Of a stretch of DNA of 64,000 bases, positions 42,196 to 52,117 are shown piece after piece. Within the stretch, counting starts at the first letter, position 1. Every line of letters starts with the position of its first letter. A model generated the notes under the pieces. It ran no database searches. It saw nothing but the letters and a program-made list of their open reading frames with translations, and was not told the DNA's origin. The stretch is from contig NZ_JARUBE010000003.1 in assembly GCF_029626035.1 (NCBI RefSeq), positions 5,332,001 to 5,396,000 of the forward strand, read 5' to 3'. Source of the stretch: Micromonospora sp. WMMD980. GTDB lineage: Bacteria; Actinomycetota; Actinomycetes; Mycobacteriales; Micromonosporaceae. The position numbers were made by a program, and so were the translations under genes.

Positions 42196-42549
42196 CTAAA
42201 TCGGGAGGTACGCGGAGAGGTCGGCCCGGTTTCCCGAGACCCGTACGCGACCCTCGGTGACCGCCTCCGCCCACCCGAGGCGACCGGTGGCGACCGCCAG
42301 CCAGGTGGCCGGATCCATCTCCACCACGTTCGGTGGCGTGCCCCGGGTGTGTCGCGGGCCGATCACGCACTGCACCGCGCCGTATGGTGGGACGCGCACC
42401 TCCACCGATCGGCCGGGGGCGCGGTCCGTGAGGGCGGCCAAGAGCGTCCGGACCGCTTCCCGGAGCACCGGCCGTTCGGGCGTACGCCCCTCGTCGAGCG
42501 CGGTGAGCGCGGCGAGCACCGAGTCGGAATAAGCGTGCGGAGAGGACAC
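42196..42549 (-). CDS. sterol-carrier-family (SCP2-like) protein
   Basis: 117 residues from GTG. SCP2-type fold: APGRSVEVRVPPYGAVQCV, NVVEMDPATWLAVATGRLGW and VRVSGNRADLSAYLP at the C-terminus. In M. tuberculosis the equivalent gene (Rv0807) also lies beside purF, so the neighbourhood is ancestral. Binding of a lipid or acyl group is likely for the family, but a role linked to purine synthesis is unknown. Confidence 0.82.
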   Translation of the reverse strand: MSSPHAYSDSVLAALTALDEGRTPERPVLREAVRTLLAALTDRAPGRSVEVRVPPYGAVQCVIGPRHTRGTPPNVVEMDPATWLAVATGRLGWAEAVTEGRVRVSGNRADLSAYLPI

Positions 42550-42709
42550 GACGGGACGATACGACCCGGCAGAAGGCCGCCCGACGCCGGCCCTGGGTAG
42601 AGATGATCCGGTCAGACAAGGCATAGTTGCCGACGGCGTAATTCGTACCGTGAGTGATCAACCCGGCCGGACCGGCCGGCGGGGAGATCAGACCCGGAAG
42701 GCGGTGGAC

Positions 42710-44965
42710 GTGTCAACACACCGACGTGCCTGGAAGCATCGGGCCGGTGTGGTCGTGGCGCTGGTGTTCGGCGCGCTGCTCACCGTCCCCGCCACACCCG
42801 CCCTCGCGGCGTCGATCGTCACTGCCACCAACTCCGTCTCGATCGATGCGGGCAAGAGCAGTCAGGTCGTCGTCAAGGTTCGCCTGGGCAACGGGGAGAC
42901 GTCTGCCGACATCGACGTGAGTGACCTGCCCGACGGCGTCAACTGCGGAGGCTGCGGTTCGGTCGACTTCAAGGGCGGGCAGGAAACGGACGTCACGCTG
43001 ACGCTGTCGGCAGCCGGGGACGCCCCGGCCAACAACGCGTTGGCGAAGATCACGGTGACCGGTGGGGGCGTACGCCCGCTTCGCGTCGCCGTGAAGGCCG
43101 CCGCCCCGCCGCCGCCGCAGCAGCCGCAGACCGTCAAGACGGTCTCCGGCAAGGTGATCAACTCCGACGGTGAGCCGATCTCCGGCGCGCTTGTCATGCT
43201 GCGCGACAGCGCCGGCAAGGAGCGCCGGACGAACACGAACGGCAGCGGCAACTTCAGCTTCAGCGGCTCGGTCGACAACCCGATCGCACCGGGCCGGATC
43301 GACCTGGGCGCCTCCGCGGACGGTGCCAGCCCGACCGCCAAGTCGATCAACGCGGCCGCGGGTCAGTCCGCCACCGGGATCCGGCTCAGCATCGCGGTCA
43401 AGGCGGCGTCGGAGAGCCCGAGCGCGAGCCCGTCGGCCAGCGAGTCGGCCCCGCCGTCGGAGGAGGCGACCGAGGAAGCGGCCAGCGAGCCGCCCGCCTC
43501 CGACACGCCGGCCGCACCGCAGCCGGCCGCCAGCGAGGAGGACTCCGGCGGCTTCGGCTCCTGGTTGCTCATCCTGCTCGGTGGCCTCTTCGTCGCCGTC
43601 GGCGTGGGCACCATCGTGCTGCTCTACATGCGCCGCAAGAACGAGGACGGCGACGGCCCGGACGGCCCGATCGGTCCCGGTGGCCCGGACGGGGCCGGCG
43701 CGATCCCCGCGGCGCGCGGCGCCTACCGGGGCGCCGACGACCAGACCCGGATGGTCAACGGCATGGGCGCCGGACCGGCACCGACGATGGTCGGTGGCGC
43801 CGCGCTCAGCGAGGCGCCGACCATGCTCCAGCGCCCGGTCGTGGACGATGTCCCACCGGATCCGTACGGTGCCCCGCCCGGGCCCGCCTACGGCGTCGGC
43901 GCGGGCCAGGGCGGTTACGGCTACGGCGAGAACGCGGCCGGTCCGGGCGGCAACGACGGCTACGGCAACGCGCCCTCCTCGGGTGGCGGCTACGGCAGCG
44001 CCCCGTCCTCCGGCGGCGGCTACGGCAACGGCCCGTCCTCCGGCGCCGGCTACGGCGGCCCGGACTACGCGGCCGGCTATCCGCCGGCTCAGGGCGGTGG
44101 CTACGGCAACGAGCGCTTCGACGAGCCCACCGGCCGCTACCCGGGTGACGGCACCCAGTACACGCCGGCGGCCGACCCGTACCCGACCAGCACCTACCAG
44201 TCCGAGGCGGATCGGGGCTATGAGCAGATTGCCCCGGGGCAGTACGGCCGGGGCTCGGAGCAGGGCGACGGCTATCGCACCGGCGGCGGCTACGGTGACG
44301 CGCCCAGCGGTTACGACAACGCCTCCGGCGGCTACGACGGCGGCCGGCAGCAGGCCGGCTACGGCGACAGGCCGACCGGCGACTACGACGCCGACCCCGC
44401 CGGCGGCTACGGCGCCACCCGGGGCGCGACCTACGGCGACGCCCCCACCGGCGGCTACGGCGACACGCCGGGCTACGGCGGTGGCCGACCCGGCAGCGGC
44501 TACGACAGCCCCCCGACGGGCGGCTACGACAGCGCCTCGACGGGCGGCTACGACAGCGCCTCGACGGGCGGCTACGACAGCGGCCGGCCGACGGGCGGCT
44601 ACGGCGACGCGCCGACCGGCGGTTACGACGCCACCCCGGCCGGTGGCTACGACGGGCGGCAGTCGGGCGGTTACGACGGCGGCCAGGCCGGCTACGGTCA
44701 GCAGGGCGGCTACGACGGCGGTCAGCAGGGCGGCTACGAGCAGCGCCCCGGCTACGGCGACGGCTACGGCCAGTCGCCGCAGGGCGGCTACGGCCAGGGT
44801 GGCTACGGCGACCAGGCTGGCTACGGCGACCAGGAGCCCCCGCAGCAGCGCGGCGGCTACGACAACCAGGGCGGCTACCACAACGACCCGGCCCAGGCCG
44901 GTCGCGCCCGGGACGGCGGCCAGCCCGACCGGGGTGGACGGCGTCTGGACTGGCTGGACGACTGA
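42710..44965 (+). CDS. single-pass membrane protein with long Gly/Tyr-rich cytoplasmic tail
   Basis: 751 residues from GTG (GGAAGG 8 bases upstream). Signal peptide ending ALA near residue 33; an extracellular beta domain with CGGC (about residue 85); a carboxypeptidase regulatory-like domain (SGKVINSDGEPISGALVML, about 146-215); a Ser/Pro/Glu/Ala stalk; a membrane helix (about 283-308, WLLILLGGLFVAVGVGTIVLL) with stop-transfer RRKN; then a tail of about 440 residues, dominated by GGY, GYG and GGYDS units with many Tyr, Gln, Asp and Asn. The tail also holds DQTRMV, APTMVG and APTMLQ, possible phospho-Thr sites. The tail is probably disordered; function unknown. Confidence 0.75.
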   Translation: MSTHRRAWKHRAGVVVALVFGALLTVPATPALAASIVTATNSVSIDAGKSSQVVVKVRLGNGETSADIDVSDLPDGVNCGGCGSVDFKGGQETDVTLTLSAAGDAPANNALAKITVTGGGVRPLRVAVKAAAPPPPQQPQTVKTVSGKVINSDGEPISGALVMLRDSAGKERRTNTNGSGNFSFSGSVDNPIAPGRIDLGASADGASPTAKSINAAAGQSATGIRLSIAVKAASESPSASPSASESAPPSEEATEEAASEPPASDTPAAPQPAASEEDSGGFGSWLLILLGGLFVAVGVGTIVLLYMRRKNEDGDGPDGPIGPGGPDGAGAIPAARGAYRGADDQTRMVNGMGAGPAPTMVGGAALSEAPTMLQRPVVDDVPPDPYGAPPGPAYGVGAGQGGYGYGENAAGPGGNDGYGNAPSSGGGYGSAPSSGGGYGNGPSSGAGYGGPDYAAGYPPAQGGGYGNERFDEPTGRYPGDGTQYTPAADPYPTSTYQSEADRGYEQIAPGQYGRGSEQGDGYRTGGGYGDAPSGYDNASGGYDGGRQQAGYGDRPTGDYDADPAGGYGATRGATYGDAPTGGYGDTPGYGGGRPGSGYDSPPTGGYDSASTGGYDSASTGGYDSGRPTGGYGDAPTGGYDATPAGGYDGRQSGGYDGGQAGYGQQGGYDGGQQGGYEQRPGYGDGYGQSPQGGYGQGGYGDQAGYGDQEPPQQRGGYDNQGGYHNDPAQAGRARDGGQPDRGGRRLDWLDD
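44519..44581. repeat. tandem 24-bp repeat inside the Gly/Tyr-rich tail
   Basis: GGCGGCTACGACAGCGCCTC plus GACG is present in two exact copies (44519-44542, 44543-44566) and a third partial copy to 44581. It encodes GGYDSAST units and suggests recent slippage-driven growth of the tail. Confidence 0.85.
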
Positions 44966-44980
44966 GTTTCGCCTGCACCA

Positions 44981-45013
44981 CGGTGGCCGCCCGCTCTCCG
45001 CGGGCGGCCACCG
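44981..45013. terminator. bidirectional terminator
   Basis: CGGTGGCCGCCCG (44981-44993) and CGGGCGGCCACCG (45001-45013) form a perfect 13-bp stem with a 7-base loop between the convergent membrane-protein and acetyltransferase genes. Confidence 0.85.
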
Positions 45014-45016
45014 TCG

Positions 45017-45571
45017 TCAGGCCACCGGATCGGTGGAGGAAGGCTGCCTGATCAGGACCATGAACTTGGGCGCGTCATCCCAGGTCGGCGTCAGATGGGT
45101 GACGTGCTGCCATCCCCAGGAGTCGTAGGCGCGTCGGGCGACGGCATTCTCCGGATCCACCAGAAGTGTCGCGCGGTCCTCGGCGCGGCGGCTCAGCAAC
45201 TGGTCGTGCAGCGCCCGCGCCACACCGCGGCGTCGCCACTGTGGCCGCACGAGCAACTCACTGACGGCGAACGTGCGTCGGCCCGTCTCCTCGGTGAAAC
45301 CCGTCGGCGTGGGTTGTTCGATCCCCGCCCACCACCCGGTCTCCGGGGGCAGGGGAAAGCCGTAGATGTATCCCACCAGCTGACCGTCGGCCGTGGCGGT
45401 GACCAGGGTCCAGCCGGCGCGCGTCATGTGAGCGTCGAGTTGACGGCGGTACCGGTCCTCGCTGTGGAACTCGCCGCCGTCCGCGTACACCTGTCGGTAG
45501 ACGGCGACGAGGTCGTTGACGAGCGGCACCGCCTCGGCGGCGGCGTGGTGACGCAGGTCCAGTTTCTGCAC
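45017..45571 (-). CDS. GNAT-family N-acetyltransferase
   Basis: 184 residues. Acetyl-CoA-binding motif A is RPQWRRRGVARALHDQLLSR, with the preceding strand FAVSELLV; motif B is TLLVDPENAVARRAYDSWGW. It would transfer acetyl from acetyl-CoA to an unknown amine. Its GTG overlaps the stop of the upstream helix-turn-helix regulator by one base, so the pair is an operon and the acetyltransferase may act on something the regulator controls. Confidence 0.85.
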   Translation of the reverse strand: MQKLDLRHHAAAEAVPLVNDLVAVYRQVYADGGEFHSEDRYRRQLDAHMTRAGWTLVTATADGQLVGYIYGFPLPPETGWWAGIEQPTPTGFTEETGRRTFAVSELLVRPQWRRRGVARALHDQLLSRRAEDRATLLVDPENAVARRAYDSWGWQHVTHLTPTWDDAPKFMVLIRQPSSTDPVA

Positions 45572-47088
45572 TACCGCCTCACCGCCTGGTCGTACGCGTC
45601 GACGAACTCCCGGCGCGCGGGGGTCGGTCGCTGGGTCTGCGCCAGGCTCGCCCTGACCCTCGCGAGATCACGCCGCACCCGCCCGGAATTCACCTGGTCC
45701 AGGTCCGGCAGGACGTCCATCGCCGTCCGCGCGGCCTCGTCGACGTCGCCGAGACGGCACCGCGCGTCGGCGAGTTGCACCGCGTAGTAGATCCGATTCC
45801 GGCGCAGCGCCGGAGGGATGCTGTCGGTGATCGCCTGGAACGCGTCCGCCGCGCGGTCGGCCCGGCTCATCGCGAGGTACGACAACCCTTCGATGCCCTC
45901 GACCTCCTGCGCGGTGACGAAATGCAGGAACGGCAGGTCGTCGTCGCTGGTGCCGCGCTCGAACTCGCGGCGGGCCCTGGTCATCGCCCGGCCGAAGCCG
46001 CTCACGTCCCGCAGTGCGGCGTATGCGTGCGCCGTCCGCAGGTGGACCAAGGTCGCCAGCCTCGGCGTGCCCCACCCGGCGGAGGCCCGCAGCGCCGCAT
46101 CCGCGCTGTGCAGCGACTCGGCGGGGTGGTCGTCCCGGACGAGCAGCGCGAGCTGGATGAAGGCGAGAACCTCCAGGCGCGGATCGTCGGCGATGCGGGC
46201 CCGGGTGATCGCCTCGTTCAGGTACGGCCGCGCCATCGGCCGGCGGTCGGAGTCGATGGCCAGCCAGGCGGTCGCAATCGCGAGGTCGGCCAGCGCGATC
46301 TGCAAGGCCTCGCCGACCTCCCTGGTGTAGGTGGCCTTCGTCGCCCACGACGAGAGGCGCGCATGGACCCGGGCGGCGATGTCGTAGAGCTGGTCGGCGC
46401 CCGCCACCGCATCGGCCTGCCGGAGCTGCTCCACCAGCGAGCCCGCGTAGCGCACCTGTTCCATGCCGACGCTGCGAGGTGCGTCGGCGGGTGCGGAGAG
46501 CAGGTCGTGGAAACCGGTCGCGGCGATGCCGGCAAGCGCGGCCAGGGCGTGAAAATGTCGCCGGTCCGTGGTGCCACCTCCTCGGTTTGATGCCGATGTC
46601 GCGGCATCCGCCGGGGCCGGCGGGTTCGCCGCCCCGGCTGTCTCCATGGTCGCGGCCGACTCGTGGTCGGGCCGCCCAGCGTCCCCGTGCGATCTGGCCA
46701 ACGGCTGGTCGGGCAGGCTGATCCACAGCCGGAAGGCCGGAATCCGCAGCAGCCGCGCCCAGTGGATGAGGCGGTCCAGGTGAACGATCGGCGGCCCGTT
46801 CTCCACCCGGCTCAACTGCGCCTGCGTGATCCCCAGCCACCCGGCCACCACGCTCTGCGGCAGCGGGCTCCGGCCCTGATAGGGGTGATTCCGGTACGCG
46901 CGGATCACCTGCCCGAGATGCCGCCCGGCCAGTGCCACCCGTACCGGTTCGTGCTTCCAGAAGGATGCGGGCACCACCGGCGGTGCACTCCACCGGTCCC
47001 GCTCGGCGGCCTGGCAGGGCGCGCAGCGTCCACTGTCGTTGTCGCGAGCCAGGCGTCCCCCGCACCGGGGGCAGTTGGCGTGGGTCAC
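45571..47088 (-). CDS. XRE-type regulator with zinc ribbon and TPR-like repeats
   Basis: 505 residues from GTG (GAGG 6 bases upstream); an ATG 51 bases earlier is possible. N-terminal zinc ribbon CPRCGG with CAPC; helix-turn-helix SVVAGWLGITQAQLSRVENG (about residues 80-100); an Ala-rich linker; then a long helical region with degenerate TPR features (residues 210-480; LYDIAARVHARLSSWATKA; FIQLALLVRDDHPAESLHSA). This XRE-plus-TPR layout is common in Streptomyces and Micromonospora and usually means a ligand- or peptide-responsive regulator. It probably controls its own operon with the acetyltransferase. Confidence 0.82.
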   Translation of the reverse strand: MTHANCPRCGGRLARDNDSGRCAPCQAAERDRWSAPPVVPASFWKHEPVRVALAGRHLGQVIRAYRNHPYQGRSPLPQSVVAGWLGITQAQLSRVENGPPIVHLDRLIHWARLLRIPAFRLWISLPDQPLARSHGDAGRPDHESAATMETAGAANPPAPADAATSASNRGGGTTDRRHFHALAALAGIAATGFHDLLSAPADAPRSVGMEQVRYAGSLVEQLRQADAVAGADQLYDIAARVHARLSSWATKATYTREVGEALQIALADLAIATAWLAIDSDRRPMARPYLNEAITRARIADDPRLEVLAFIQLALLVRDDHPAESLHSADAALRASAGWGTPRLATLVHLRTAHAYAALRDVSGFGRAMTRARREFERGTSDDDLPFLHFVTAQEVEGIEGLSYLAMSRADRAADAFQAITDSIPPALRRNRIYYAVQLADARCRLGDVDEAARTAMDVLPDLDQVNSGRVRRDLARVRASLAQTQRPTPARREFVDAYDQAVRR

Positions 47089-47219
47089 CGGCGACCTCGC
47101 TTCGCACGGGTTGCTGTGTCCGAATTCGAGCTTAACCATTCAAGCGGTTCCGCGGCGCGACAGTATGCGTGGCGCGTATATCGCCGTTGGTGCCACTCGA
47201 CAGCGGCCCCGGCGACCAG

Positions 47220-47969
47220 TCAGGCGGCGGTGAAGTAGCCCTGCCGGAGCACCGGCACCACGTCGGAGACACCGACCTCGGTGGCGATCACGACGTCCTG
47301 GGCGAAGCCTCCCTCGGCCAGTTCCCGGCCGGAGACGCAGCCCCGGACCGCCGCCGGCACGTCGGGCGTGCTGGCCAGCGCGGCAAGCGTCACGGCCGCC
47401 TCGACCGAGAGGCCGCCGCGCACCCCGGCCAGCGCGTCCAGCACGCACGCCGCCCCGAGCTGGTCCTCCACGCAGGGTCGCAGTGATCCGTCGGGCCAGC
47501 GCTCCCCGGCGGCCACCACACCCACCGGGGCGTCGTTCGTCCCGTACCCCTGGTCGCGGAGCCACCGCCCGACGGCGCGCGCGTTGCGCAGGCACGCCGC
47601 CACCACCGGCAGGCCGGTGGCGCTCGCCGCGGCGCTGATCGCCGAGCCGTTGGGCGACGGCAACACCAGGTCGGTGACCGCCGGCGCGGTCCGCAGCGCC
47701 GCCGGGGAGAGCGACCACGGATGCTTCGGGGTCGTCTGCCGGCGACCCACGGCGGCGACGGCGCCGATCCGGCGGGCGTACTCGGCGGCCTGCTCGCCCC
47801 ACGGGAACGGGTGCACCCGGGAGCCGCGGCTGACCGCGACCTGCACGGCGGTGGTGAACGACAGCACGTCCACCACCACCAGGGCGGCGCAGACCCGGCC
47901 GAGCTCCGCCGCCCCGGCCAGCCCCCAGTCGAACCGGGCGCCGGCTCCGGGCTGGGCGAAGACGGCCAA
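47220..47969 (-). CDS. ComB-like 2-phosphosulfolactate phosphatase family protein
   Basis: 249 residues from TTG (LAVFAQPGAGARFDWG); start uncertain. Family features: CAALVVVDVLSFTTAVQVAV with the key Asp, PFPWGEQAAEYARRIGAVAA, DLVLPSPNGSAISAAAS and ACLRNARAVGRWL, then EDQLGAACVLDAL. ComB hydrolyses 2-phosphosulfolactate in coenzyme M synthesis of methanogens, but actinobacterial homologues have no coenzyme M, so the substrate is unknown. It starts 11 bases past the purL stop, in the purS-purQ-purL transcript. Confidence 0.75.
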   Translation of the reverse strand: MAVFAQPGAGARFDWGLAGAAELGRVCAALVVVDVLSFTTAVQVAVSRGSRVHPFPWGEQAAEYARRIGAVAAVGRRQTTPKHPWSLSPAALRTAPAVTDLVLPSPNGSAISAAASATGLPVVAACLRNARAVGRWLRDQGYGTNDAPVGVVAAGERWPDGSLRPCVEDQLGAACVLDALAGVRGGLSVEAAVTLAALASTPDVPAAVRGCVSGRELAEGGFAQDVVIATEVGVSDVVPVLRQGYFTAA

Positions 47970-47979
47970 GGTCAGGGCC

Positions 47980-50673
47980 TCAGCGCTGGTCCGGCGCCGG
48001 GCGCTGGTCGGGCTCACCGGAAGCCGGTTCGGTGCCGTCCGAGGCGGTCGCCCCGGGCGCCTCGCTCGGGCCGCCGGCGGGCGTCGCCTCGGGCCCGCTC
48101 GCCGCGGGCTCGGTGGACTCGGCCGCGACAGTGCCCCGGTCGCCCGGAACCTCGGCCTCGGCAGCGGGACCGGTCTCGGCGATCGGCTCCGCGTCGACAG
48201 CGGCCGGCTCCACGCCGACCGGTTGCTCGGCGGTGGACGGCAGCACGGTGGTGGTGCCGGCACGCGTCGCCGCCACCTCCACCTGCGGCGCCTCGGTCTG
48301 GCCGAAGAGACGCGGCAGGGTCGCTCCGTGCGCCTCGCGCAACTCGTCGCGGCCGATCCGGAACTGGCCGCGCACCTCAAGCGCGCCGCTGGCCGGGTCG
48401 GTGACGCCGATGAACTCCCACGGCACGCCGTGCTCACCGCAGAGGGCGGTGAACGCCTTCTCGTGCCCGCGCGGCACCGACACCAGCACCCGGCCGGCGG
48501 ACTCGCTGAACAGGAAGACGAACGGCATCGAGCCCTCGGCGAAGTGCTCCGGCAGCGCGATCTGCGCGCCGACGCCACGACGCAGGCTGGACTCGACCAG
48601 GCTCTGCGCCAGGCCGCCGTCGGAGAGGTCGTGCGCCGAGCTGACGTGCCCGACCCGGGCCGCCTCCGCCAGCAGCTCGCCGAGCTGCCGCTCGCGGGCC
48701 AGGTCGACCTGCGGCGGGATGCCGCCGAGGTGCTCGTGGGTCACCCAGGCCCACTCCGAGCCGGACAGCTCGACGTGCGTCTCCCCCAGCAGGAAGAGCT
48801 GGTCGTGGTCGCCGGCCGGCCGCGGCTCGAAGCCCATCGGCACCCGCTGCGCGACGTCGTCCAGCACCCCCAGCACGCCCACCACCGGGGTCGGGTGGAT
48901 GGCCGCGGCGCCGGTCTGGTTGTAGAAGCTCACGTTGCCGCCGGTGACCGGGATGCCCAGCTCCAGACAGCCGTCCGCCAGGCCGCGCACGGCCTCGGCG
49001 AACTGCCACATCACGCCCGGGTCCTCCGGCGAGCCGAAGTTGAGGCAGTTGGTCACCGCGATCGGCTTCGCGCCGGTCACGGCCACGTTCCGGTACGCCT
49101 CGGCGAGCGCCAGCCTCGTCCCTTGGTAGGGGTCGAGGCGGGCGTACCGGCCGTTGCCGTCGACGGAGAGAGCGACGCCGAGGCCGCTCCGCTCGTCGAT
49201 CCGGATCACGCCGGAGTCCTCCGGCTGGGCGAGCACGGTGTTGCCCAGCACGTACCGGTCGTACTGCTCGGTCACCCAGGTCTTGTCGGCCAGGTTCGGC
49301 GAGGCGATCATGCGAAGCACGGTCTCCCGGAGCGCGTCCGGGGTGCTCGGCCGGGGCAGCGTCTCGGCCCGGTCGGCCTGGAGCAGGATCAGGTCGGCCG
49401 GCTCCCGCATCGGGCGGGCGTAGACCGGACCGTCGTCCACCAGCGAGCCCGGCGGCACGTCGACCACGAGCTGGTCGCGCCAGGTGATGACGAGCCGGCC
49501 CGGACGACCGTCCGGGGACGGCGCGGTGACCTCGCCGATGGCGGTGGCCCAGACGCCCCACTTCTCGGCGGTCTTGAGCACCGCCTCCAGCTTCTCCGGC
49601 GTGACGACCAGCAGCATCCGCTCCTGGGACTCGCTGGCCAGGATCTCGTGCGGCTCCATCGAGGGCTCGCGCAGCGGCACCCGCTCCAGCCAGACCCGCA
49701 TGCCGGTGCCGGCGGAGGCGGCGGTCTCGGTCAGGGCGCAGGTCAGGCCGGCGCCGCCGAGGTCCTGGATGCCGACGACCAGCTCGGCGTCGTACAGCTC
49801 CAGGCACGCCTCGATGAGCAGCTTCTCCATGAACGGGTCGCCCACCTGCACCGACGGGCGGCGCTGCTCGCTGCCCTCGTCGAAGGTGGCGCTGGCCAGC
49901 ACGGACACGCCGCCGATGCCGTCCCGGCCGGTCTTGGCGCCCATCAGCACCACGACGTTGCCGGGGCCGGTGGCGTCCTTCTTCTGCAGCCGGTCGACCG
50001 GCAGCACGCCCAGGCAGAGCGCGTTGACCAGCGGGTTGCCCTGGTAGCAGGGGTCGAAGACGACCTCGCCGCCGATGTTGGGCAGGCCCAGGCAGTTGCC
50101 GTAGCCGCCGACGCCGGCCACCACGCCGGGCAGCACGCGCGCGGTGTCCGGGTGGTCGGCGGCGCCGAAACGCAGCGGATCCATCACGGCCACCGGCCGG
50201 GCGCCCATGGCGAGGATGTCGCGGACGATGCCGCCGACGCCGGTCGCCGCGCCCTGGTAGGGCTCGACGAAGCTCGGGTGGTTGTGCGACTCGACCTTGA
50301 AGGTCACCGCCAGTTCGTCGGAGACCCGGACCACGCCGGCGTTCTCCCCGATGCCGGCGAGCAGCCGGTCGCTCGGCGGCGCCTTCTCGCCGAACTGGCG
50401 CAGGTGCACCTTGCTCGACTTGTAGGAGCAGTGCTCGCTCCACATGATCGAATACATGGCCAGCTCGGCCTGGGTGGGCCGGCGGCCGAGGATGTGCCGG
50501 ATCCGGTCGTACTCGTCGTCGCGGAGCCCCAGCTCGGCGTACGGCTGAAGCTCCTCCGGCGTGCCGCCGGCGCGCTGCACGGTGTCCACGCCCGGCGCCC
50601 AGTCGTCGGTCGGGCCGGTCTGCGGCACCACGCCCTGCGCCTGGGGCAGGGTCGGCTCCGGATGGGTGGTCAT
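47980..50673 (-). CDS. purL: phosphoribosylformylglycinamidine synthase, large subunit
   Basis: 897 residues, ribosome-binding site AAGGAGA. It forms FGAM from FGAR, ATP and glutamine-derived ammonia. Seen: [68 protein letters not shown], and [10 protein letters not shown]. The catalytic core of about 760 residues is followed by an unusual extension of about 100 residues rich in Glu, Pro, Ala, Thr and Gly (starting near QTEAPQVEV), which small-type PurL proteins lack. It works with PurQ and PurS encoded just upstream. Confidence 0.95.
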   Translation of the reverse strand: MTTHPEPTLPQAQGVVPQTGPTDDWAPGVDTVQRAGGTPEELQPYAELGLRDDEYDRIRHILGRRPTQAELAMYSIMWSEHCSYKSSKVHLRQFGEKAPPSDRLLAGIGENAGVVRVSDELAVTFKVESHNHPSFVEPYQGAATGVGGIVRDILAMGARPVAVMDPLRFGAADHPDTARVLPGVVAGVGGYGNCLGLPNIGGEVVFDPCYQGNPLVNALCLGVLPVDRLQKKDATGPGNVVVLMGAKTGRDGIGGVSVLASATFDEGSEQRRPSVQVGDPFMEKLLIEACLELYDAELVVGIQDLGGAGLTCALTETAASAGTGMRVWLERVPLREPSMEPHEILASESQERMLLVVTPEKLEAVLKTAEKWGVWATAIGEVTAPSPDGRPGRLVITWRDQLVVDVPPGSLVDDGPVYARPMREPADLILLQADRAETLPRPSTPDALRETVLRMIASPNLADKTWVTEQYDRYVLGNTVLAQPEDSGVIRIDERSGLGVALSVDGNGRYARLDPYQGTRLALAEAYRNVAVTGAKPIAVTNCLNFGSPEDPGVMWQFAEAVRGLADGCLELGIPVTGGNVSFYNQTGAAAIHPTPVVGVLGVLDDVAQRVPMGFEPRPAGDHDQLFLLGETHVELSGSEWAWVTHEHLGGIPPQVDLARERQLGELLAEAARVGHVSSAHDLSDGGLAQSLVESSLRRGVGAQIALPEHFAEGSMPFVFLFSESAGRVLVSVPRGHEKAFTALCGEHGVPWEFIGVTDPASGALEVRGQFRIGRDELREAHGATLPRLFGQTEAPQVEVAATRAGTTTVLPSTAEQPVGVEPAAVDAEPIAETGPAAEAEVPGDRGTVAAESTEPAASGPEATPAGGPSEAPGATASDGTEPASGEPDQRPAPDQR

Positions 50674-50701
50674 GACGTCTCCTTGCTGCGCTCGCTCGCG
50701 C

Positions 50702-51385
50702 TCACGCGGGGGCTCCCACCAGGTGCTTGAGCACCGAGGTGAAGAAGCCGAGGCCGTCCAGGGAGGGGCCGGTGAGAGCCTCCACCGCGTGCTCGGGGTG
50801 CGGCATGATGCCGACGACGTTGCCGGCTTCGTTGGTGATCGCGGCGATGTCACGCTGCGACCCGTTGGGGTTGCCGCCCAGGTAGCGGGCGACGACCCGG
50901 CCCTCGGCCTCCAGCCGGTCGAGCGTGGCGGCGTCGGCGACGTAGCAGCCCTCGCCGTTCTTGACCGGGACGAGCACCTCCTGGCCCGGCTGGAACGCGT
51001 TGGTCCACGCGGTGCCGGTGGCCTCGATGCGCAGGACCTGGTCGCGGTTGCGGAAGTGCAGGTGCTGGTTGCGGGTGAGCGCCCCGGGCAACAGATGGGC
51101 CTCGCAGAGGATCTGGAAGCCGTTGCAGATGCCCAGCACCGGCAGGCCGCCCCGGGCGGCCTCGACGACCTTCTCCATCACCGGGGCGAACCGGGCGATG
51201 GCACCGCAGCGCAGGTAGTCGCCGTAGGAGAAACCGCCGGGCAGGACGACGGCGTCCACCCCGTGCAGGTCCGGGTCGCCGTGCCAGAGCCGGACCGGCT
51301 CGGCGCCGGCGATGCGGACGGCCCGGGCCGCGTCCCCGTCGTCGAGCGAGCCGGGGAAGGTCACCACACCGACCCGGGCGGTCAC
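50702..51385 (-). CDS. purQ: phosphoribosylformylglycinamidine synthase, glutaminase subunit
   Basis: 227 residues, GTG start overlapping the purS stop. Class I glutamine amidotransferase: nucleophile Cys in [14 protein letters not shown], and the His-x-Glu pair in [33 protein letters not shown] is a PurQ hallmark. It delivers ammonia to PurL. Confidence 0.95.
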   Translation of the reverse strand: MTARVGVVTFPGSLDDGDAARAVRIAGAEPVRLWHGDPDLHGVDAVVLPGGFSYGDYLRCGAIARFAPVMEKVVEAARGGLPVLGICNGFQILCEAHLLPGALTRNQHLHFRNRDQVLRIEATGTAWTNAFQPGQEVLVPVKNGEGCYVADAATLDRLEAEGRVVARYLGGNPNGSQRDIAAITNEAGNVVGIMPHPEHAVEALTGPSLDGLGFFTSVLKHLVGAPA

Positions 51386-51645
51386 GAGTGCGCGCCCGCG
51401 GTCTCGTCGGCGGTGACGACGTGGACGGTGAAGTCCTCGATCACCGGGTTGGCGAGCAGCTTGTCGGCGATCTCGCAGGCCCGGTCAAGGTCCGGTTCGC
51501 CGGTGAACTCGATCTCGATCCGCCTGCCGATCCGGACCGAGGCGACGTCGCTGACGCCGAGCCGGGGCAGCGCGTTTGCGACGGCCTGGCCCTGTGGATC
51601 GAGGATCTCGGGCTTGAGCATGACGTCGACGACGACGCGAGGCAC
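51382..51645 (-). CDS. purS: phosphoribosylformylglycinamidine synthase subunit PurS
   Basis: 87 residues from GTG, with AGGAG 6 bases upstream. [20 protein letters not shown] and [20 protein letters not shown] are typical PurS. PurS dimers bridge PurQ and PurL in the three-part enzyme of Gram-positives. It is the first gene of the purS-purQ-purL operon. Confidence 0.93.
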   Translation of the reverse strand: MPRVVVDVMLKPEILDPQGQAVANALPRLGVSDVASVRIGRRIEIEFTGEPDLDRACEIADKLLANPVIEDFTVHVVTADETAGAHS

Positions 51646-52117
51646 TGGGCACTCCTGACTGTGTACGCAGTTGGGTGCCGGCCCACAAACGGCCGAGCGC
51701 AGCCAGCCTACCTGGCAGATACCGTCCCGCCCGCACCGGCCGGGGGCAGTTCGGGCGATGATCGGCGGGACCGGCGGCGCGGGTCGACGACCGTTGCGAG
51801 TTCGTTGCGCCGTCGATACGTAAACGTTGCCCGCCGAGCCGCGCCCCGGCCGCCCGCAGCGGCTCTCACCAGGCATTTTGCTTATCACTGCCGGTTCATG
51901 GGACCGGTTTCCGACATCACCCCGCCACGCCGCGCGGCGCACCTCACACGATCGACCTCGTTCGATCCCTATCTTGTGACACGGCCGGGCACACCCGTAG
52001 CATGCATCGTCAGATGTCGATGTGAATGATCGATGTCGCCCGTCGGTCCACCCCGCCCGGCGGGCCCGGTCCCACACCCGGCGACCCCGGGTGTCCCCCC
52101 GCAGAAGGAGCCCGACC
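51646..52117. other. 472-bp divergent intergenic region between purS and a secreted protease
   Basis: No protein-like frame is seen. It must contain the promoter of the purS operon (leftward) and of the protease gene (rightward; see 51974-52003). The stretch 51880-52030 is relatively AT-rich. Three ATCGATG/GTCGATG-like words near 52008-52035 form imperfect repeats. I see no recognisable purine riboswitch or PurR box. Confidence 0.4.
51974..52003 (+). promoter_or_regulatory. candidate promoter of the secreted protease gene
   Basis: TTGTGA (51974-51979) and TAGCAT (51998-52003) are separated by 18 bases. Transcription would start near 52010, giving a leader of about 108 bases. Confidence 0.4.

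Noticed and set aside
42713-44881. 722-codon minus-strand frame opposite the Gly/Tyr-rich protein
   Set aside because: Mirror of the repeat codons (Val/Ala/Arg-rich); no start context or motif.
47281-50730. 1149-codon open frame on the plus strand opposite purL and the ComB-like gene
   Set aside because: Entirely antisense to purL; sequence is a codon-bias shadow without motifs.
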